Positions 8,999 through 19,399 are shown, counted from the stretch's first letter. The stretch is 64,000 bases of DNA from Lachnospiraceae bacterium (GCA_021628825.1 JAJXRY010000001.1:434001-498000), one strand, 5' to 3'. Numbers and translations are program-made. Notes: generated by a model not told the origin, from the letters alone.

Positions 8999-10363
8999 AT
9001 GAGAACAGATAAAGGACACAGGATTAAACAAATTGAACAGGGAAGCATTGCACAGCAGGAAGGAATCTGTGCAGGTGACAGCCTTTTATCCATCAACGGA
9101 ACCGTGATGGAGGATATTTTTGATTATCAGTATCAGGTACAGAATGATCACGTAGAGCTTGTTCTTCTGACGAAGGACGGAGAAGAGGTTACGAAGATCA
9201 TTGATAAGGATGAGGACGACGATCTGGGGATTATTTTTGAAAACGGACTTATGGATCAGTACCGTTCGTGCCATAATAAATGTATCTTTTGCTTTATTGA
9301 CCAGATGCCAAAGGGCATGAGGGAGAATTTGTATTTCAAGGATGATGACAGCCGGTTATCCTTTTTACAGGGAAATTACGTGACTCTGACGAATATGTCT
9401 GATCACGATCTGGACCGGATCATTAAATATCATCTGGCACCGATTAACGTATCGTTCCAGACGATGAATCCGGAGCTTAGATGCATGATGCTGCATAACC
9501 GGTTTGCCGGAGAAGCACTCAAAAAGGTGGATCGTCTTTATGAAGCCGGTATTACCATGAACGGGCAGATTGTGTTGTGTAAGGGAGTGAATGATGGGAA
9601 GGAGTTGGATTACAGCATCCGTAAGCTGATGGAATATCTTCCGGTCATCGAGAGTGTGTCCGTGGTGCCGGTCGGGTTGTCCAGATTCCGCGAGGGTCTG
9701 TATCCCTTAGAGCCCTTTACCAAAGAGGATGCGAAGGAAGTCATTGACATGATCCATGGATACCAGCAGCAATGTATGGAAAAGTCTGGTACACATTTCA
9801 TTCATGCCAGTGACGAGTGGTACCTTCTGGCAGAAGAACCCGTTCCGGAAGAGGAATGTTATGATGGTTATCTGCAGCTGGAAAACGGAGTCGGCATGAT
9901 CCGGCTTTTATTAAACGAAGCAAAGGAGACGATGGAAGAGCTGTATAAGCATAAGTTTTTAGCCACGCTGAAATGCCATCACGACTGGAAGAAGAAAACA
10001 AGAATGGTTTCCCTTGCAACCGGTAAGCTGGCGTATCCATACATCCGGCAGATTGCAAAGGAGGTCGAAGCCTGTATGCCGGGGCTTACGGCGAATGTAT
10101 ATGAGATCCGGAATGACTTTTTCGGAGAACGGATTACGGTATCGGGACTCATCACAGGAATTGATCTGATGAACCAGTTAAAGGATAAGGAACTTGGTGA
10201 AGCACTGCTTATTCCGGAGAATATGGTGCGTGTGGAAGAAAACGTATTCCTTGACGATGTAACCGTCAGTGAGGTTGAAAAAAACTTTACAAGTACCGGT
10301 AGATATTGTAAAATCAAGCGGACGCGACTTGATCAATCAGATTTTGGGAAGGAAAATACATGA
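8999..10363 (+). CDS. DUF512 family radical SAM protein with N-terminal PDZ-like domain
   Basis: A 454-residue protein with an N-terminal PDZ-like module (GSIAQQEGICAGDSLLSING, about residues 15-34) followed by a radical SAM core whose cysteines lie in CHNKCIFCFIDQMPKGMR (about residues 90-107; spacing C-x3-C-x2-C). The C-terminal DUF512 domain completes the family architecture. The family is widespread in Clostridia and cyanobacteria and its reaction is unknown. The start at ATG 8999 fits family N-termini although no ribosome site precedes it. The stop overlaps the der start by four bases (ATGA), suggesting translational coupling. Confidence 0.88.
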   Translation: MRTDKGHRIKQIEQGSIAQQEGICAGDSLLSINGTVMEDIFDYQYQVQNDHVELVLLTKDGEEVTKIIDKDEDDDLGIIFENGLMDQYRSCHNKCIFCFIDQMPKGMRENLYFKDDDSRLSFLQGNYVTLTNMSDHDLDRIIKYHLAPINVSFQTMNPELRCMMLHNRFAGEALKKVDRLYEAGITMNGQIVLCKGVNDGKELDYSIRKLMEYLPVIESVSVVPVGLSRFREGLYPLEPFTKEDAKEVIDMIHGYQQQCMEKSGTHFIHASDEWYLLAEEPVPEEECYDGYLQLENGVGMIRLLLNEAKETMEELYKHKFLATLKCHHDWKKKTRMVSLATGKLAYPYIRQIAKEVEACMPGLTANVYEIRNDFFGERITVSGLITGIDLMNQLKDKELGEALLIPENMVRVEENVFLDDVTVSEVEKNFTSTGRYCKIKRTRLDQSDFGKENT

Positions 10364-11694
10364 GTAAGAAAAGTAAACCTATTGTAGCGGTAGTCGGAAG
10401 ACCGAACGTAGGAAAATCCACTTTATTTAATACACTGGCAGGATCTAAGATTTCCATTGTCAAGGATACTCCGGGTATTACCAGAGACCGTATTTATGCG
10501 GATGTCACCTGGCTGAATAAGAACTTTACCTTAATTGACACAGGTGGTATTGAGCCGGACAGCAGGGACGTAATTCTCTCCCAGATGAGGGAGCAGGCGC
10601 AGATCGCCATTGATACCGCAGATGTCATCATCTTTATGGTGGATGTGCATCAGGGACTTGTGGATGCGGACTCCAAGGTAGCAGATATGCTGCGCCGTGC
10701 ACAGAAGCCGGTGGTGCTTGTCGTTAATAAGGTAGACAATTATGATAAATATATGGCGGATGTCTATGAATTCTATAATCTTGGAATCGGTGATCCGCAT
10801 GCGATTTCAGCAGCGAACCAGTTAGGCATTGGCGATATGCTTGATGTCGTGACCGGATATTTTGAAGAAGGACAGGGTGAAGAGGAAGAAGACAATAAGA
10901 CGAGGGTTGCCATCGTTGGAAAGCCGAATGTCGGCAAGTCTTCCCTGATTAACCGCCTGATCGGCGAGAACCGTCTGATTGTATCCGATATTGCCGGAAC
11001 AACAAGAGATGCAGTGGATACCCTTGTAAAGCACAATGGGAAAGAATATGTCCTGATTGATACGGCAGGACTTCGCCGCAAGAATAAAATTAAGGAAGAA
11101 CTCGAGCGTTACATGATTGTACGTACCGTAAGTGCGGTAGAGCGTGCGGATATTGTGATTCTGGTTATTGATGCGGTAGAGGGTGTGACCGAGCAGGATG
11201 CGAAGATCGCCGGAATCGCACATGAACGCGGCAAGGCGGTCATTATCGCCGTAAACAAATGGGATGCCGTGGAGAAGAATAATAAGACAGTAAACGAATA
11301 TACCGATAAGGTGAGAAACATTCTTTCCTTTATGCCGTATGCCGAGATTACCTTCATTTCTGCACTGACCGGACAGCGTCTGCCCAAGCTCTATGACCTG
11401 ATTGATACCGTAGCAGAGAATCATGCCCTCCGGATCCAGACCGGTGTCCTGAATGAAATTATGAGTGAAGCGGTTGCCCTGCAGCAGCCCCCGTCCGATA
11501 AAGGAAAGCGTCTGCGTCTTTACTACATTACGCAGGTTGGCGTGAAGCCGCCAACATTTGTTATCTTTGTAAACGATAAGGAACTGATGCATTTTTCTTA
11601 CACCAGATATATTGAAAATCAAATCCGTGAGGCTTTTGGATTTAAAGGAACGCCATTACGGTTTATTATTCGTGAGAGAAAGGAAAACAAGTAA
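10360..11694 (+). CDS. der: Ribosome biogenesis GTPase Der (EngA)
   Basis: Der is a double-GTPase needed for 50S ribosomal subunit assembly. Both G domains are intact: GRPNVGKST (residues 11-19) with DTPG and NKVD, and GKPNVGKSS (about 187-195) with DTAGLRR and NKWD. A KH-like C-terminal domain ends at about residue 440. The 444-residue length is normal and the frame is uninterrupted. It overlaps the DUF512 gene by four bases and is followed directly by plsY and gpsA, an arrangement common in Firmicutes. Confidence 0.97.
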   Translation: MSKKSKPIVAVVGRPNVGKSTLFNTLAGSKISIVKDTPGITRDRIYADVTWLNKNFTLIDTGGIEPDSRDVILSQMREQAQIAIDTADVIIFMVDVHQGLVDADSKVADMLRRAQKPVVLVVNKVDNYDKYMADVYEFYNLGIGDPHAISAANQLGIGDMLDVVTGYFEEGQGEEEEDNKTRVAIVGKPNVGKSSLINRLIGENRLIVSDIAGTTRDAVDTLVKHNGKEYVLIDTAGLRRKNKIKEELERYMIVRTVSAVERADIVILVIDAVEGVTEQDAKIAGIAHERGKAVIIAVNKWDAVEKNNKTVNEYTDKVRNILSFMPYAEITFISALTGQRLPKLYDLIDTVAENHALRIQTGVLNEIMSEAVALQQPPSDKGKRLRLYYITQVGVKPPTFVIFVNDKELMHFSYTRYIENQIREAFGFKGTPLRFIIRERKENK

Positions 11695-11695
11695 C

Positions 11696-12379
11696 GTGGA
11701 ACGGATCATTTGTATTATTATCGGTTATGTATTTGGCATGTTTCAGACAGCATTTTTCTATGGGAAAAATGCATGGAATTGACATTCGTGAGCATGGAAG
11801 TGGCAACGCCGGAACGACCAATACCCTGCGTGTCCTGGGAACGAAGGCGGGGCTTATTGTATTTGCCGGGGATGTTTTGAAATGTATGATTGCAGTCTGG
11901 ATCACCACATTGATTTTTAAGGGAAGCCATGCGGATGAAATTTACCTGTTAAAGCTTTATACGGCGGCAGGTGCAATCCTTGGACATAATTATCCCTTTT
12001 TACCTTAAGTTTAAGGGAGGAAAAGGAATCGCAGCAACAGCCGGACTGATTCTGGCCTTCCATCCGTACTTTATTCCGGTCGGATTTGTTTTATTCTTTG
12101 GTGTGTTCCTGACTACCCACTATGTATCCCTGGGATCTCTTCTTATTTATGTCGGACTGATGACCGAAATGGTGATCTGCGGGCAGACGGGACTCTTTGG
12201 AGCCACACAGCCTGTTTTAAATGAAATGTATGCCGTGACGGCATTTTTTTAACAATACTTGCTTTTTTTATAAGCATAAAGAGAATATCAGTCGTCTCCT
12301 TCATGGAAACGAGCGCAAGACCTATTTATTTAAAAAAAGAACAAGGTTGAAACAGAAAATAAATAGTTACAATTGGTGA
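11696..12379 (+). CDS. plsY: Acyl-phosphate glycerol-3-phosphate acyltransferase (several apparent indels)
   Basis: PlsY is the membrane acyltransferase that makes lysophosphatidic acid from acyl-phosphate and glycerol 3-phosphate. Landmarks are HGIDIREHGSGNAGTTNTLR, then GHNYPF, KFKGGKGIAATAG, and a late KENISRLLHGNERK. Starting at GTG 11696, the frame must be repaired at T5 near 11754, T5 near 11999, and T7 runs near 12244 and 12263; it then reads to TGA 12377-12379. It sits between der and gpsA, the enzyme that supplies its glycerol 3-phosphate. The clustered breaks in an essential gene argue for sequence errors. Confidence 0.85.
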
Positions 12380-12447
12380 AAGAAACAGAGAGTAAGCAAT
12401 CATTTTATAGAGACAGGAAGCGGATTGCAGAAGGAAGGGATTTCGAT

Positions 12448-13485
12448 ATGGCAGATATTGCAATTATTGGAGCAGGAAGCTGGGGAACAGCATTATCCGT
12501 ATTATTACATAATAACGGACATCAGATTACGGTCTGGTCAGCATTGGAACCGGAGATCCGGATGCTGAAGGAATGTCATGAGCAGAAGGAGAAGCTTCCG
12601 GGCGTGATCTTACCGGAGGATATGATCTTTACAACCGATCTCAATGCAGCAATGAAGGATAAGGATGTACTGGTTCTGGCTGTACCTTCTCCGTTTACCA
12701 GAAGCACTGCGAAGCAGATGGCTCCTTTTACAAAGCAGGGACAGATCATTGTAAATGTCGCAAAGGGAATTGAAGAAGCAACCCTAATGACGCTGTCTGA
12801 GATTATTGAACAGGAAATTCCACAGGCAAATGTTGCAGTATTATCGGGACCTTCCCATGCAGAAGAGGTTGGAAAGGGAATCCCTACAACGATCGTGGTT
12901 GGTTCTAAGGATAAGAAGACTGCAGAGTATTTACAGACTGTTTTTATGAGCGAGGTATTCCGTGTATACATCAGTGCCGATGTGCTTGGTATTGAGTTGG
13001 GCGCAGCGCTTAAGAATGTGGTGGCGCTTGCAGCCGGAGTTGCCGATGGACTTGGCTATGGAGACAACACCAAGGCAGCTTTAATTACCAGAGGAATTGC
13101 CGAGATTGCAAGACTTGGAATCCATATGGGAGGACGTCTTGAGACGTTCTATGGACTGACCGGAATCGGGGATCTGATCGTGACCTGTGCGTCCATGCAT
13201 TCCCGTAACCGCCGCGCCGGAATCCTGATCGGTAAGGGAGCTACAATGGATGAAGCCATGGCAGAAGTCAAGATGGTTGTTGAGGGCGTTTATTCTGCAA
13301 AGGCAGGACTTGCACTTGCAAAAAAATACAACGTGTCCATGCCGATTATTGAGCAGGTGAACAGGGTATTGTTTGAAGGTGCACCGGCAGATGCGGCCGT
13401 GAAGGATCTGATGCTGCGTGACCGTAAGATTGAAAACGTGGACTTAAGAGAACTGGCACAGAACAGTGTGGAGCTTCCCTGGTAG
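12448..13485 (+). CDS. gpsA: Glycerol-3-phosphate dehydrogenase [NAD(P)+]
   Basis: GpsA reduces dihydroxyacetone phosphate to glycerol 3-phosphate for phospholipid synthesis. The N-terminal dinucleotide-binding motif IIGAGSWGTALSVLL begins at residue 5, and the catalytic-domain motif GLGYGDNTKAALITRG is present near residue 210. I choose ATG 12448 (345 residues, normal length) rather than an upstream in-frame start because aaggaaggga lies just before it and the dinucleotide motif should be near the N-terminus. It follows plsY, which uses its product. Confidence 0.96.
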   Translation: MADIAIIGAGSWGTALSVLLHNNGHQITVWSALEPEIRMLKECHEQKEKLPGVILPEDMIFTTDLNAAMKDKDVLVLAVPSPFTRSTAKQMAPFTKQGQIIVNVAKGIEEATLMTLSEIIEQEIPQANVAVLSGPSHAEEVGKGIPTTIVVGSKDKKTAEYLQTVFMSEVFRVYISADVLGIELGAALKNVVALAAGVADGLGYGDNTKAALITRGIAEIARLGIHMGGRLETFYGLTGIGDLIVTCASMHSRNRRAGILIGKGATMDEAMAEVKMVVEGVYSAKAGLALAKKYNVSMPIIEQVNRVLFEGAPADAAVKDLMLRDRKIENVDLRELAQNSVELPW

Positions 13486-13521
13486 GGGCTCTATTATTTA
13501 TAAAGACGAGGAGAAAAGAAA

Positions 13522-14745
13522 ATGGGTATTTATGAAGAACTGGTAGCAAGAGGACTGATTGCACAGGTAACCGATGAAGAACAGGTCAGAGACCTCATCA
13601 ATAACGGAAAGGCAACCTTTTATATTGGATTTGATCCTACCGCAGACAGTCTCCACGTAGGACATTTTATGGCACTCTGCTTAATGAAGAGACTGCAGAT
13701 GGCAGGAAATAAGCCGATCGCGCTGGTTGGCGGTGGAACCGGTATGATCGGGGATCCTTCCGGAAGAAGTGATATGAGAACCATGATGACAACCGAAACG
13801 ATTGATCATAACTGCGAATGCTTCAAGAAGCAGATGAGTAAATTTATTGAATTCGGTGAAGGAAAAGCCATGATGGTAAATAATGCCGACTGGCTTCGTG
13901 ACCTGAATTACATTGACTTTATCCGGGACATCGGCTCCTGCTTCTCTGTGAACAATATGCTTCGTGCAAGATGCTACGAGCAGCGTATGGAAAATGGCTT
14001 ATCCTTCCTGGAATTCAACTACATGATTATGCAGTCCTATGATTTCCTGGAGCTGTACAAGAGATACGGCTGTAATATGCAGTTTGGTGGAGATGACCAG
14101 TGGAGCAACATGCTTGGCGGAACCGAACTGATCCGTAAGAAATTAGGGAAGGATGCACAGGCCATGACCATTACCCTGCTCCTCAATTCCGAAGGCAAGA
14201 AGATGGGTAAGACACAGAAGGGTGCGGTATGGCTTGATCCGGAAAAGACCACTCCGTTTGAATTCTACCAGTACTGGAGAAATGTAGCGGATGCCGATGT
14301 TCTCAGATGTATCCGTATGCTGACCTTCCTTCCGTTAGAGGAAATTGATGCGATGGACAGCTGGGAAGGCAGCCAGTTAAACAAGGCCAAGGAAATCCTT
14401 GCTTACGAGCTTACCAAGCTGGTACATGGAGAAGAAGAAGCAAACAGGGCACAGGAGAGTGCGAAGGCATTGTTCTCTACCGGTGTAGCTGCCGAAATGC
14501 CTACCACAGAGCTTAGCGGAGAGGATTTCACCGATGGAAAGATTGACATGATTGGTGTTTTAGTAAAGGCAGGACTTGTTGCAAGTCGTTCCGAAGGAAG
14601 AAGAGCGATTGAACAGGGTGGAGTTACCTTTGGCGAAGAAAAGATCACCGATGTCAAGGCTACATTTGAAGCAGATGCTTTTGGTAAGGATGGCGTTGTA
14701 GTACGTCGTGGAAAGAAGAACTTCCGTAAGATTATTGTTAAATAA
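13522..14745 (+). CDS. tyrS: Tyrosyl-tRNA synthetase
   Basis: A full-length 407-residue class I aminoacyl-tRNA synthetase that charges tRNA-Tyr. The HIGH-type motif is HVGH (in DPTADSLHVGHFMAL, about residue 44), tyrosine-site residues appear in QSYDFLELYKRYGCNMQFGG, and the KMSKS-type motif reads KKMGKT (about 232). A C-terminal S4-like RNA-binding domain spans about 340-405. The 36-base gap after gpsA is too short for a T-box leader, so it is probably read from upstream. Confidence 0.97.
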   Translation: MGIYEELVARGLIAQVTDEEQVRDLINNGKATFYIGFDPTADSLHVGHFMALCLMKRLQMAGNKPIALVGGGTGMIGDPSGRSDMRTMMTTETIDHNCECFKKQMSKFIEFGEGKAMMVNNADWLRDLNYIDFIRDIGSCFSVNNMLRARCYEQRMENGLSFLEFNYMIMQSYDFLELYKRYGCNMQFGGDDQWSNMLGGTELIRKKLGKDAQAMTITLLLNSEGKKMGKTQKGAVWLDPEKTTPFEFYQYWRNVADADVLRCIRMLTFLPLEEIDAMDSWEGSQLNKAKEILAYELTKLVHGEEEANRAQESAKALFSTGVAAEMPTTELSGEDFTDGKIDMIGVLVKAGLVASRSEGRRAIEQGGVTFGEEKITDVKATFEADAFGKDGVVVRRGKKNFRKIIVK

Positions 14746-14776
14746 TATAATCGTAGTTTTTACAGGAGAGGGTACT

Positions 14777-17132
14777 ATGAAAAAAACATCGAATATGAAT
14801 ACCGGAATCTTCCGATTCCGGGAGGCGGTTATGTGACCGGATTTCTGTTTGATCCGGATCGGGAAAAGGTATTGTATATCCGTACCGATATTGGGGGATG
14901 TTACCGGTTTTCTTATGAAAACCGGCATTGGGATTCCTTAAGTGAGTCAGTCAACATGTTTGATTTAAGTGAAACCTATCCGATTGCCATTGCCACGGAT
15001 TTGCAGCAGGACGAGACGCTTTATGTCATCAGCGGCATCAATAAGGAAGGCACAGAAGGAACATTCAGCATTTCCCATGATGGGGGAAAGACCTATACGC
15101 GTGAGATGACTCCCTGTTTTGTGCACGGTAATCTGAACGGCAGAGGAACCGGTTACCGCCTGGTGCAGAATCCGAAGGATAAAACAACGCTTTATTTTGC
15201 TTCCCAGAAGGATGGTCTGTTATGGACCGGTGACTATGGAAAAACCTGGGAGAAAACGGACATCTGCGGTGAGAGAAATCTTTCGAATGTCTGGTGTGCG
15301 CCGGATGGACGGACGCTCGTTGTGGGAACCGCTGGTATTACGACCGGAACGAAGGAATGCAGGGGACACAGCCTGTATGTTTCCTACGATGCAGGAGCAC
15401 ATTTTGAACCTTTGATGGAGCCTGAGAACATTTCCATTCCGGAATCCAAATGGAACGGCTATGTGGCACACCGCTATGACTACGATGGCACATACCTGTA
15501 CTATACCATGAATTACACCGGAGCCCATTCCTATATTGTGGATATGGGTTACAGCTGTGACTGTGGCGATCTGCTTGGCGGCCGGGTGCTCCGTTATTCT
15601 TTTGATGAAAAGGGAAGGATTGCTTCCTGTGAAGATATTACCCCGATGGAATATGCGTTAAAGACAGGGCGTGGAACGTATGCACCGGGAACCGTGTTAA
15701 CGTATGGCTTTGGCGGGATTTCAAGCTGCCCGAAGGAACCGGGACTGCTGGCATTAAGTACGCTTTGCCGTGAAGAGGGGGATATGGTTTATCTTTCGAG
15801 AGACCATGGTTCTACCTGGCAGGTGGTATTATATGATCTTGAGATTGGAAACCTGCATTTTCATGCTTCTTATATGAAACCGGAATATAATGGAAAAGAA
15901 TCCCTGCTGCACTGGCTGAGTGATATTAAGATTAATCCGTTTGATCCGGATGAGGTATGGTTTAACAGTGGAACCGGTGTCTTCGTCTGCCATAACTTTA
16001 CATCAGAGCAGAGAAGCTTTGAGGACTGCTGTGACGGAATCGAAGAGACGGTTCATTTAAATGTATACAGTCCGGTGGACGGACCGGTTAAGGTACTGGA
16101 TATTCTGGGAGACCTTGGAGGCTTCTCTTTTGAAGATCTGGATACGCCGTGTGCCAATTCCTTTGCGGATGCAGACGGGAACCGGTATATCACCTGTATC
16201 AATGCGGACTTTTCAGATAAACATCCGGAATATGTCATTGTAACACCGCGGGGCAACTGGAAAGGAAAAAAACAAAGGGTGGACTGATTCTTTCGAAGGA
16301 CTATGGCAAGACCTTTGAGCGGCTCCCGTTGCCGTTTGGAATTTCCGATTATCTGGATGAACGTTTCCGGGAGATTGAATGCCCAAATGTAAATTCCGGA
16401 TGGGTGGCAATGGCTGCTGATGCACAAACAATCTGTTATGGCGTGGCAGAGGGAATCGATCTGTATATGAAAGGAATCCTTGTAAGCCACGATCAGGGTG
16501 CTCATTTCCATAAGGCACAGATCTTCGGCTATGGAACGGATGGAAGTGTTGATAAAGAGCTGACAAATGAAGCCATTCATTTGAAAATTTATGCGGATCG
16601 TGTGAACCCTTCGGTCTTTTACGGATTTACAGACGGATTTGCCATTTACTTAAGTACCGATGGCGGCGATCATTTCTACCAGATCAGCAGGCCGCTTTGT
16701 GAAGGAACCGTGCTTGGGCTGATCGACTGCGCGAATAAAACCGAGATCCGTGGAGATGCCGGCAAGGAAGGTGTCTTGTACTGCGCAATGGGTGAGTATG
16801 GACTTTACCGCTTAAAGGTGGATCCGGAAACGAAGGAGATTCAGTTTGTACGCCTGACGAAAGAGGGCGAAAGTGTCTTCCGCATGGGACTTGGCGTGCT
16901 TCCGGGACAGGATTACCGCACCGGTGACAAGGCACTCTATATCTGCGGAATCATTGAGGAGCAGTATGGCTTCTTCCGGTCCTTTGATGAAGGTAAGACG
17001 TGGGAGAAGCTGAATAACGATGCACAGCAGTTCGGAGATATCAACAGTATGGACGGCGACAGCAGAGAGCCGTATGTATTCTATATTGCGACCGGATCCT
17101 TTGGAGTAAAATATGGAAAACCGAAAGCCTGA
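14777..17132 (+). CDS. GH74-like beta-propeller glycoside hydrolase family protein
   Basis: After repairing two A7 runs (14780-14786 and near 16266) this is one ~785-residue protein. It shows the GH74 (xyloglucanase) pattern: GGGYVTGFLFDP then RTDIGGCYRF at the N-terminus, repeated BNR-like strands such as SISHDGGKTYTRE and YGKTWEKT, and GDLGGFSFEDLD near residue 442. The two Asp positions of these motifs correspond to the catalytic pair in GH74 enzymes. No signal peptide is present, so an intracellular enzyme acting on imported oligosaccharides is likely. The substrate is unknown. It overlaps the next gene by about 20 bases. Confidence 0.8.
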
Positions 17133-17631
17133 GAAAAAGAAGCTCATAACCGGGGATACCCTGCCGTATCTGGGAGATACACTGACGCTTACCGTGGTGC
17201 GTGAGGATCGCAAGAGCGGGCGGGTAAAGCGTGTGATGAACCGGCTGATTATGACGGTTCCCTATGAGGCGGATGTTTCTTTCCGTGCCCGGCTTTTGGA
17301 CAAATGGTTCCGGAAGGAGGCACTCGCTGTACTTACAGAGAAGGCGGAAGAATATGCAAAGTTTTATGGCGTTTCTTTTACAAAAATCTACATCAAGGAC
17401 CAGAAAAGCTGCTGGGGAAGCTGCAGCTCGAAGGGAAACATTAATTTTAACTGGCGTATCCTGTTAGCACCGGAGCCGGTATGCGATTATATTGTGATCC
17501 ATGAGCTCTGCCACCGGATTGAAATGAACCACTCACCGGAGTATTGGAAGCTGGTGGAGCGGCTCTGTCCGGGACACAGGCAGTACCGTAAATGGTTGAA
17601 GGATCATATCTACGAGCTTTATCCTTTTTAA
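17113..17631 (+). CDS. YgjP/SprT-like M48-family metallopeptidase (DUF45)
   Basis: A 172-residue protein of the YgjP (DUF45) family. The zinc site is visible as IHELCHRIEMNHSPEYW near residues 130-146 (HExxH plus a downstream His/Glu), preceded by the conserved SCWGSCSS at about 99-106. The family is predicted to be a soluble metalloprotease of unknown substrate. It overlaps the end of the GH74-like gene and is likely cotranscribed with it. A terminator-like hairpin lies about 60 bases after the stop and doubles as the start region of spoIVA. Confidence 0.85.
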   Translation: MENRKPEKKKLITGDTLPYLGDTLTLTVVREDRKSGRVKRVMNRLIMTVPYEADVSFRARLLDKWFRKEALAVLTEKAEEYAKFYGVSFTKIYIKDQKSCWGSCSSKGNINFNWRILLAPEPVCDYIVIHELCHRIEMNHSPEYWKLVERLCPGHRQYRKWLKDHIYELYPF

Positions 17632-17683
17632 GAAGAAAGTTCGGAAAGTTATTTTTTTCGGGTTATAATTTTACTGGAATTAG

Positions 17684-17739
17684 TCATATTTAAAATACCT
17701 CTCCACATACATTTTATTAAATGTGCGAGAGGTATTTTT
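17684..17739 (+). promoter_or_regulatory. Sigma-E-like promoter nested in a hairpin that covers the spoIVA ribosome site
   Basis: A hairpin pairs aaaatacctctc (17692-17703) with gagaggtatttt (17727-17738), then after one bulged C (17726) pairs cacat (17704-17708) with atgtg (17721-17725). The 3' arm contains the gagagg Shine-Dalgarno and runs through T5 into the ATG at 17740. A sigma-E-like promoter, TCATATT (17684-17690), 15 bases, CATACATT (17706-17713), predicts a start near 17720, at the end of the loop. Such RNA would lack the 5' arm. Readthrough RNA would terminate or hide the ribosome site. The pairing is seen; the mechanism is inferred. Confidence 0.7.
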
Positions 17740-19228
17740 ATGGAATTGAATACGAACAGGGAATATGATTTATACAACGATATCAAGCAGCGCTGCAAGG
17801 GCGAAATTTACATTGGAGTGGTCGGTCCTGTGCGCACCGGAAAGTCCACTTTTATCAAGAGGTTTATGGAAGAAATGGTGCTTACGAATATGTCCGACGA
17901 ATTTGAAAAGGAGCGTGCGGTAGATGAACTTCCACAGAGTGCCGGGGGAAAAACCGTAACCACGACCGAGCCGAAGTTTATTCCGAAGGAAGCAGCCAGA
18001 ATTAAGATTCAGGAGGGAATCGAAGCCAGTGTGCGCCTGATTGACTGTGTCGGTTATATGGTAGAGGGCGCGGCAGGGCACATGGAGGACAGTGCGGAGC
18101 GCATGGTGAAAACGCCCCTGGGCAAAAGAAGAAATACCTTTTACCAAGGCGGCAGAGATCGGGACCAGAAAGGTCATTCAGGATCATTCCACGATTGGAA
18201 TTGTCGTGACCTGTGATGGAAGCTTTGGTGAAATCGAACGGGAAAACTACATAAAGGCAGAGGAACAGACCATTAAGGAACTGAATAAGTTAAAGAAGCC
18301 GTTTGTGGTTCTGATGAACACGGTAAAACCCTATGGCGAGGAAGCAAGACAATTATCGAAGGAGCTTGCCGAGAAGTATCATGTTACGGTTGTTCCGGTG
18401 AACTGCAAGCAGCTTGGCAAGGAAGACATTCTGCAGATCTTTGAAAAGGTGCTCTGTGAATTCCCGATCAGCTCGATGGAATTTTATCTGCCTAAATGGG
18501 TGAACATGCTTCCTATGGATTATCCACTTAAGGCAGATCTGATTAATCAGATCAAGGATCTTATGGATCAGTATGAAACCATTAAGGATGCCAGGGAAAA
18601 TGATGTCAATCTGGTAAGTGAATATGTCACGGCAAGCAAGATGGACGGAATCGACTTATCCAGTGGCTGTGTACGGATCTGGGTGCAGATCGGAGACAAT
18701 TACTATTATCAGATGCTGAGTGAAATGGTGGATGAACCGATTCAGAATGAATATCAGCTGCTTTCTTCCCTGAAGGATATGGCAAAGATGAAGAAGGAAT
18801 ACCAGAAGGTCATTCATGCCATGGATGCGGTGCGGAACAACGGCTACGGCGTGGTATCTCCGGAGCGGTCGGAGATCCGCCTGGATAAGCCGGAGGTCAT
18901 CCGTCATGGTAATAAGTATGGCGTCAAGATTCATGCGGAGAGCCCGAGTATTCATCTGATTAAGGCCAACATCGAGACGGAGATTTCTCCGATTGTCGGA
19001 AGCGAAAGTCAGGCCAATGATCTGATTAAATTTATTGCATCAGAGAGCGAGCAGGGAGATGGGATCTGGGAAACCAACATTTTCGGCAAGTCGGTGGAGC
19101 AGCTGGTATATGATGGGATCAACAGCAAAATTGCCATGATCGGAAATGAAAGCCAGCTAAAGCTTCAGGAAACCATGCAGAAGATTGTGAACGAATCCAA
19201 CGGAGGTATGGTCTGCATTATTATTTAA
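17740..19228 (+). CDS. spoIVA: Stage IV sporulation protein A (one apparent frameshift)
   Basis: SpoIVA is an ATPase that polymerises on the forespore surface to form the base of the spore coat. Its Walker A is VVGPVRTGKST (about residues 27-37), and KTVTTTEPKFIPKEA and VRLIDCVGYMV follow. The frame breaks at a CCCC near 18116; reading CCC restores KTPWAKEEIPFTKAAEIGTR and continues to TAA 19228, giving about 496 residues, the usual length. The ribosome site gagagg (17727-17732) is buried in the 3' arm of a hairpin that also nests a sigma-E-like promoter, consistent with mother-cell expression known for this gene in Bacillus. Confidence 0.95.
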
Positions 19229-19298
19229 AATCAATTATCTGATTATCTGAAATCAGAAGCTTACCTCTGTTCATTTTCTCATAATTTTGATATACTTA

Positions 19299-19324
19299 AA
19301 TGGTGTAGGATTTCCTGCACCATT
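19299..19324. terminator. Hairpin between spoIVA and punA
   Basis: aatggtgtagg (19299-19309) pairs with cctgcaccatt (19314-19324), one G-T pair, 4-base loop. No strong T-run follows. A TATACT box at 19291-19296 immediately precedes it, so a punA promoter may overlap this hairpin. Confidence 0.5.
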
Positions 19325-19399
19325 TATCATGATCTGGAAAGCAATCAATTGAAAAAGCAATTATGAAATGTTATTAATTGAAAAAAGAGAGGGTATGCA

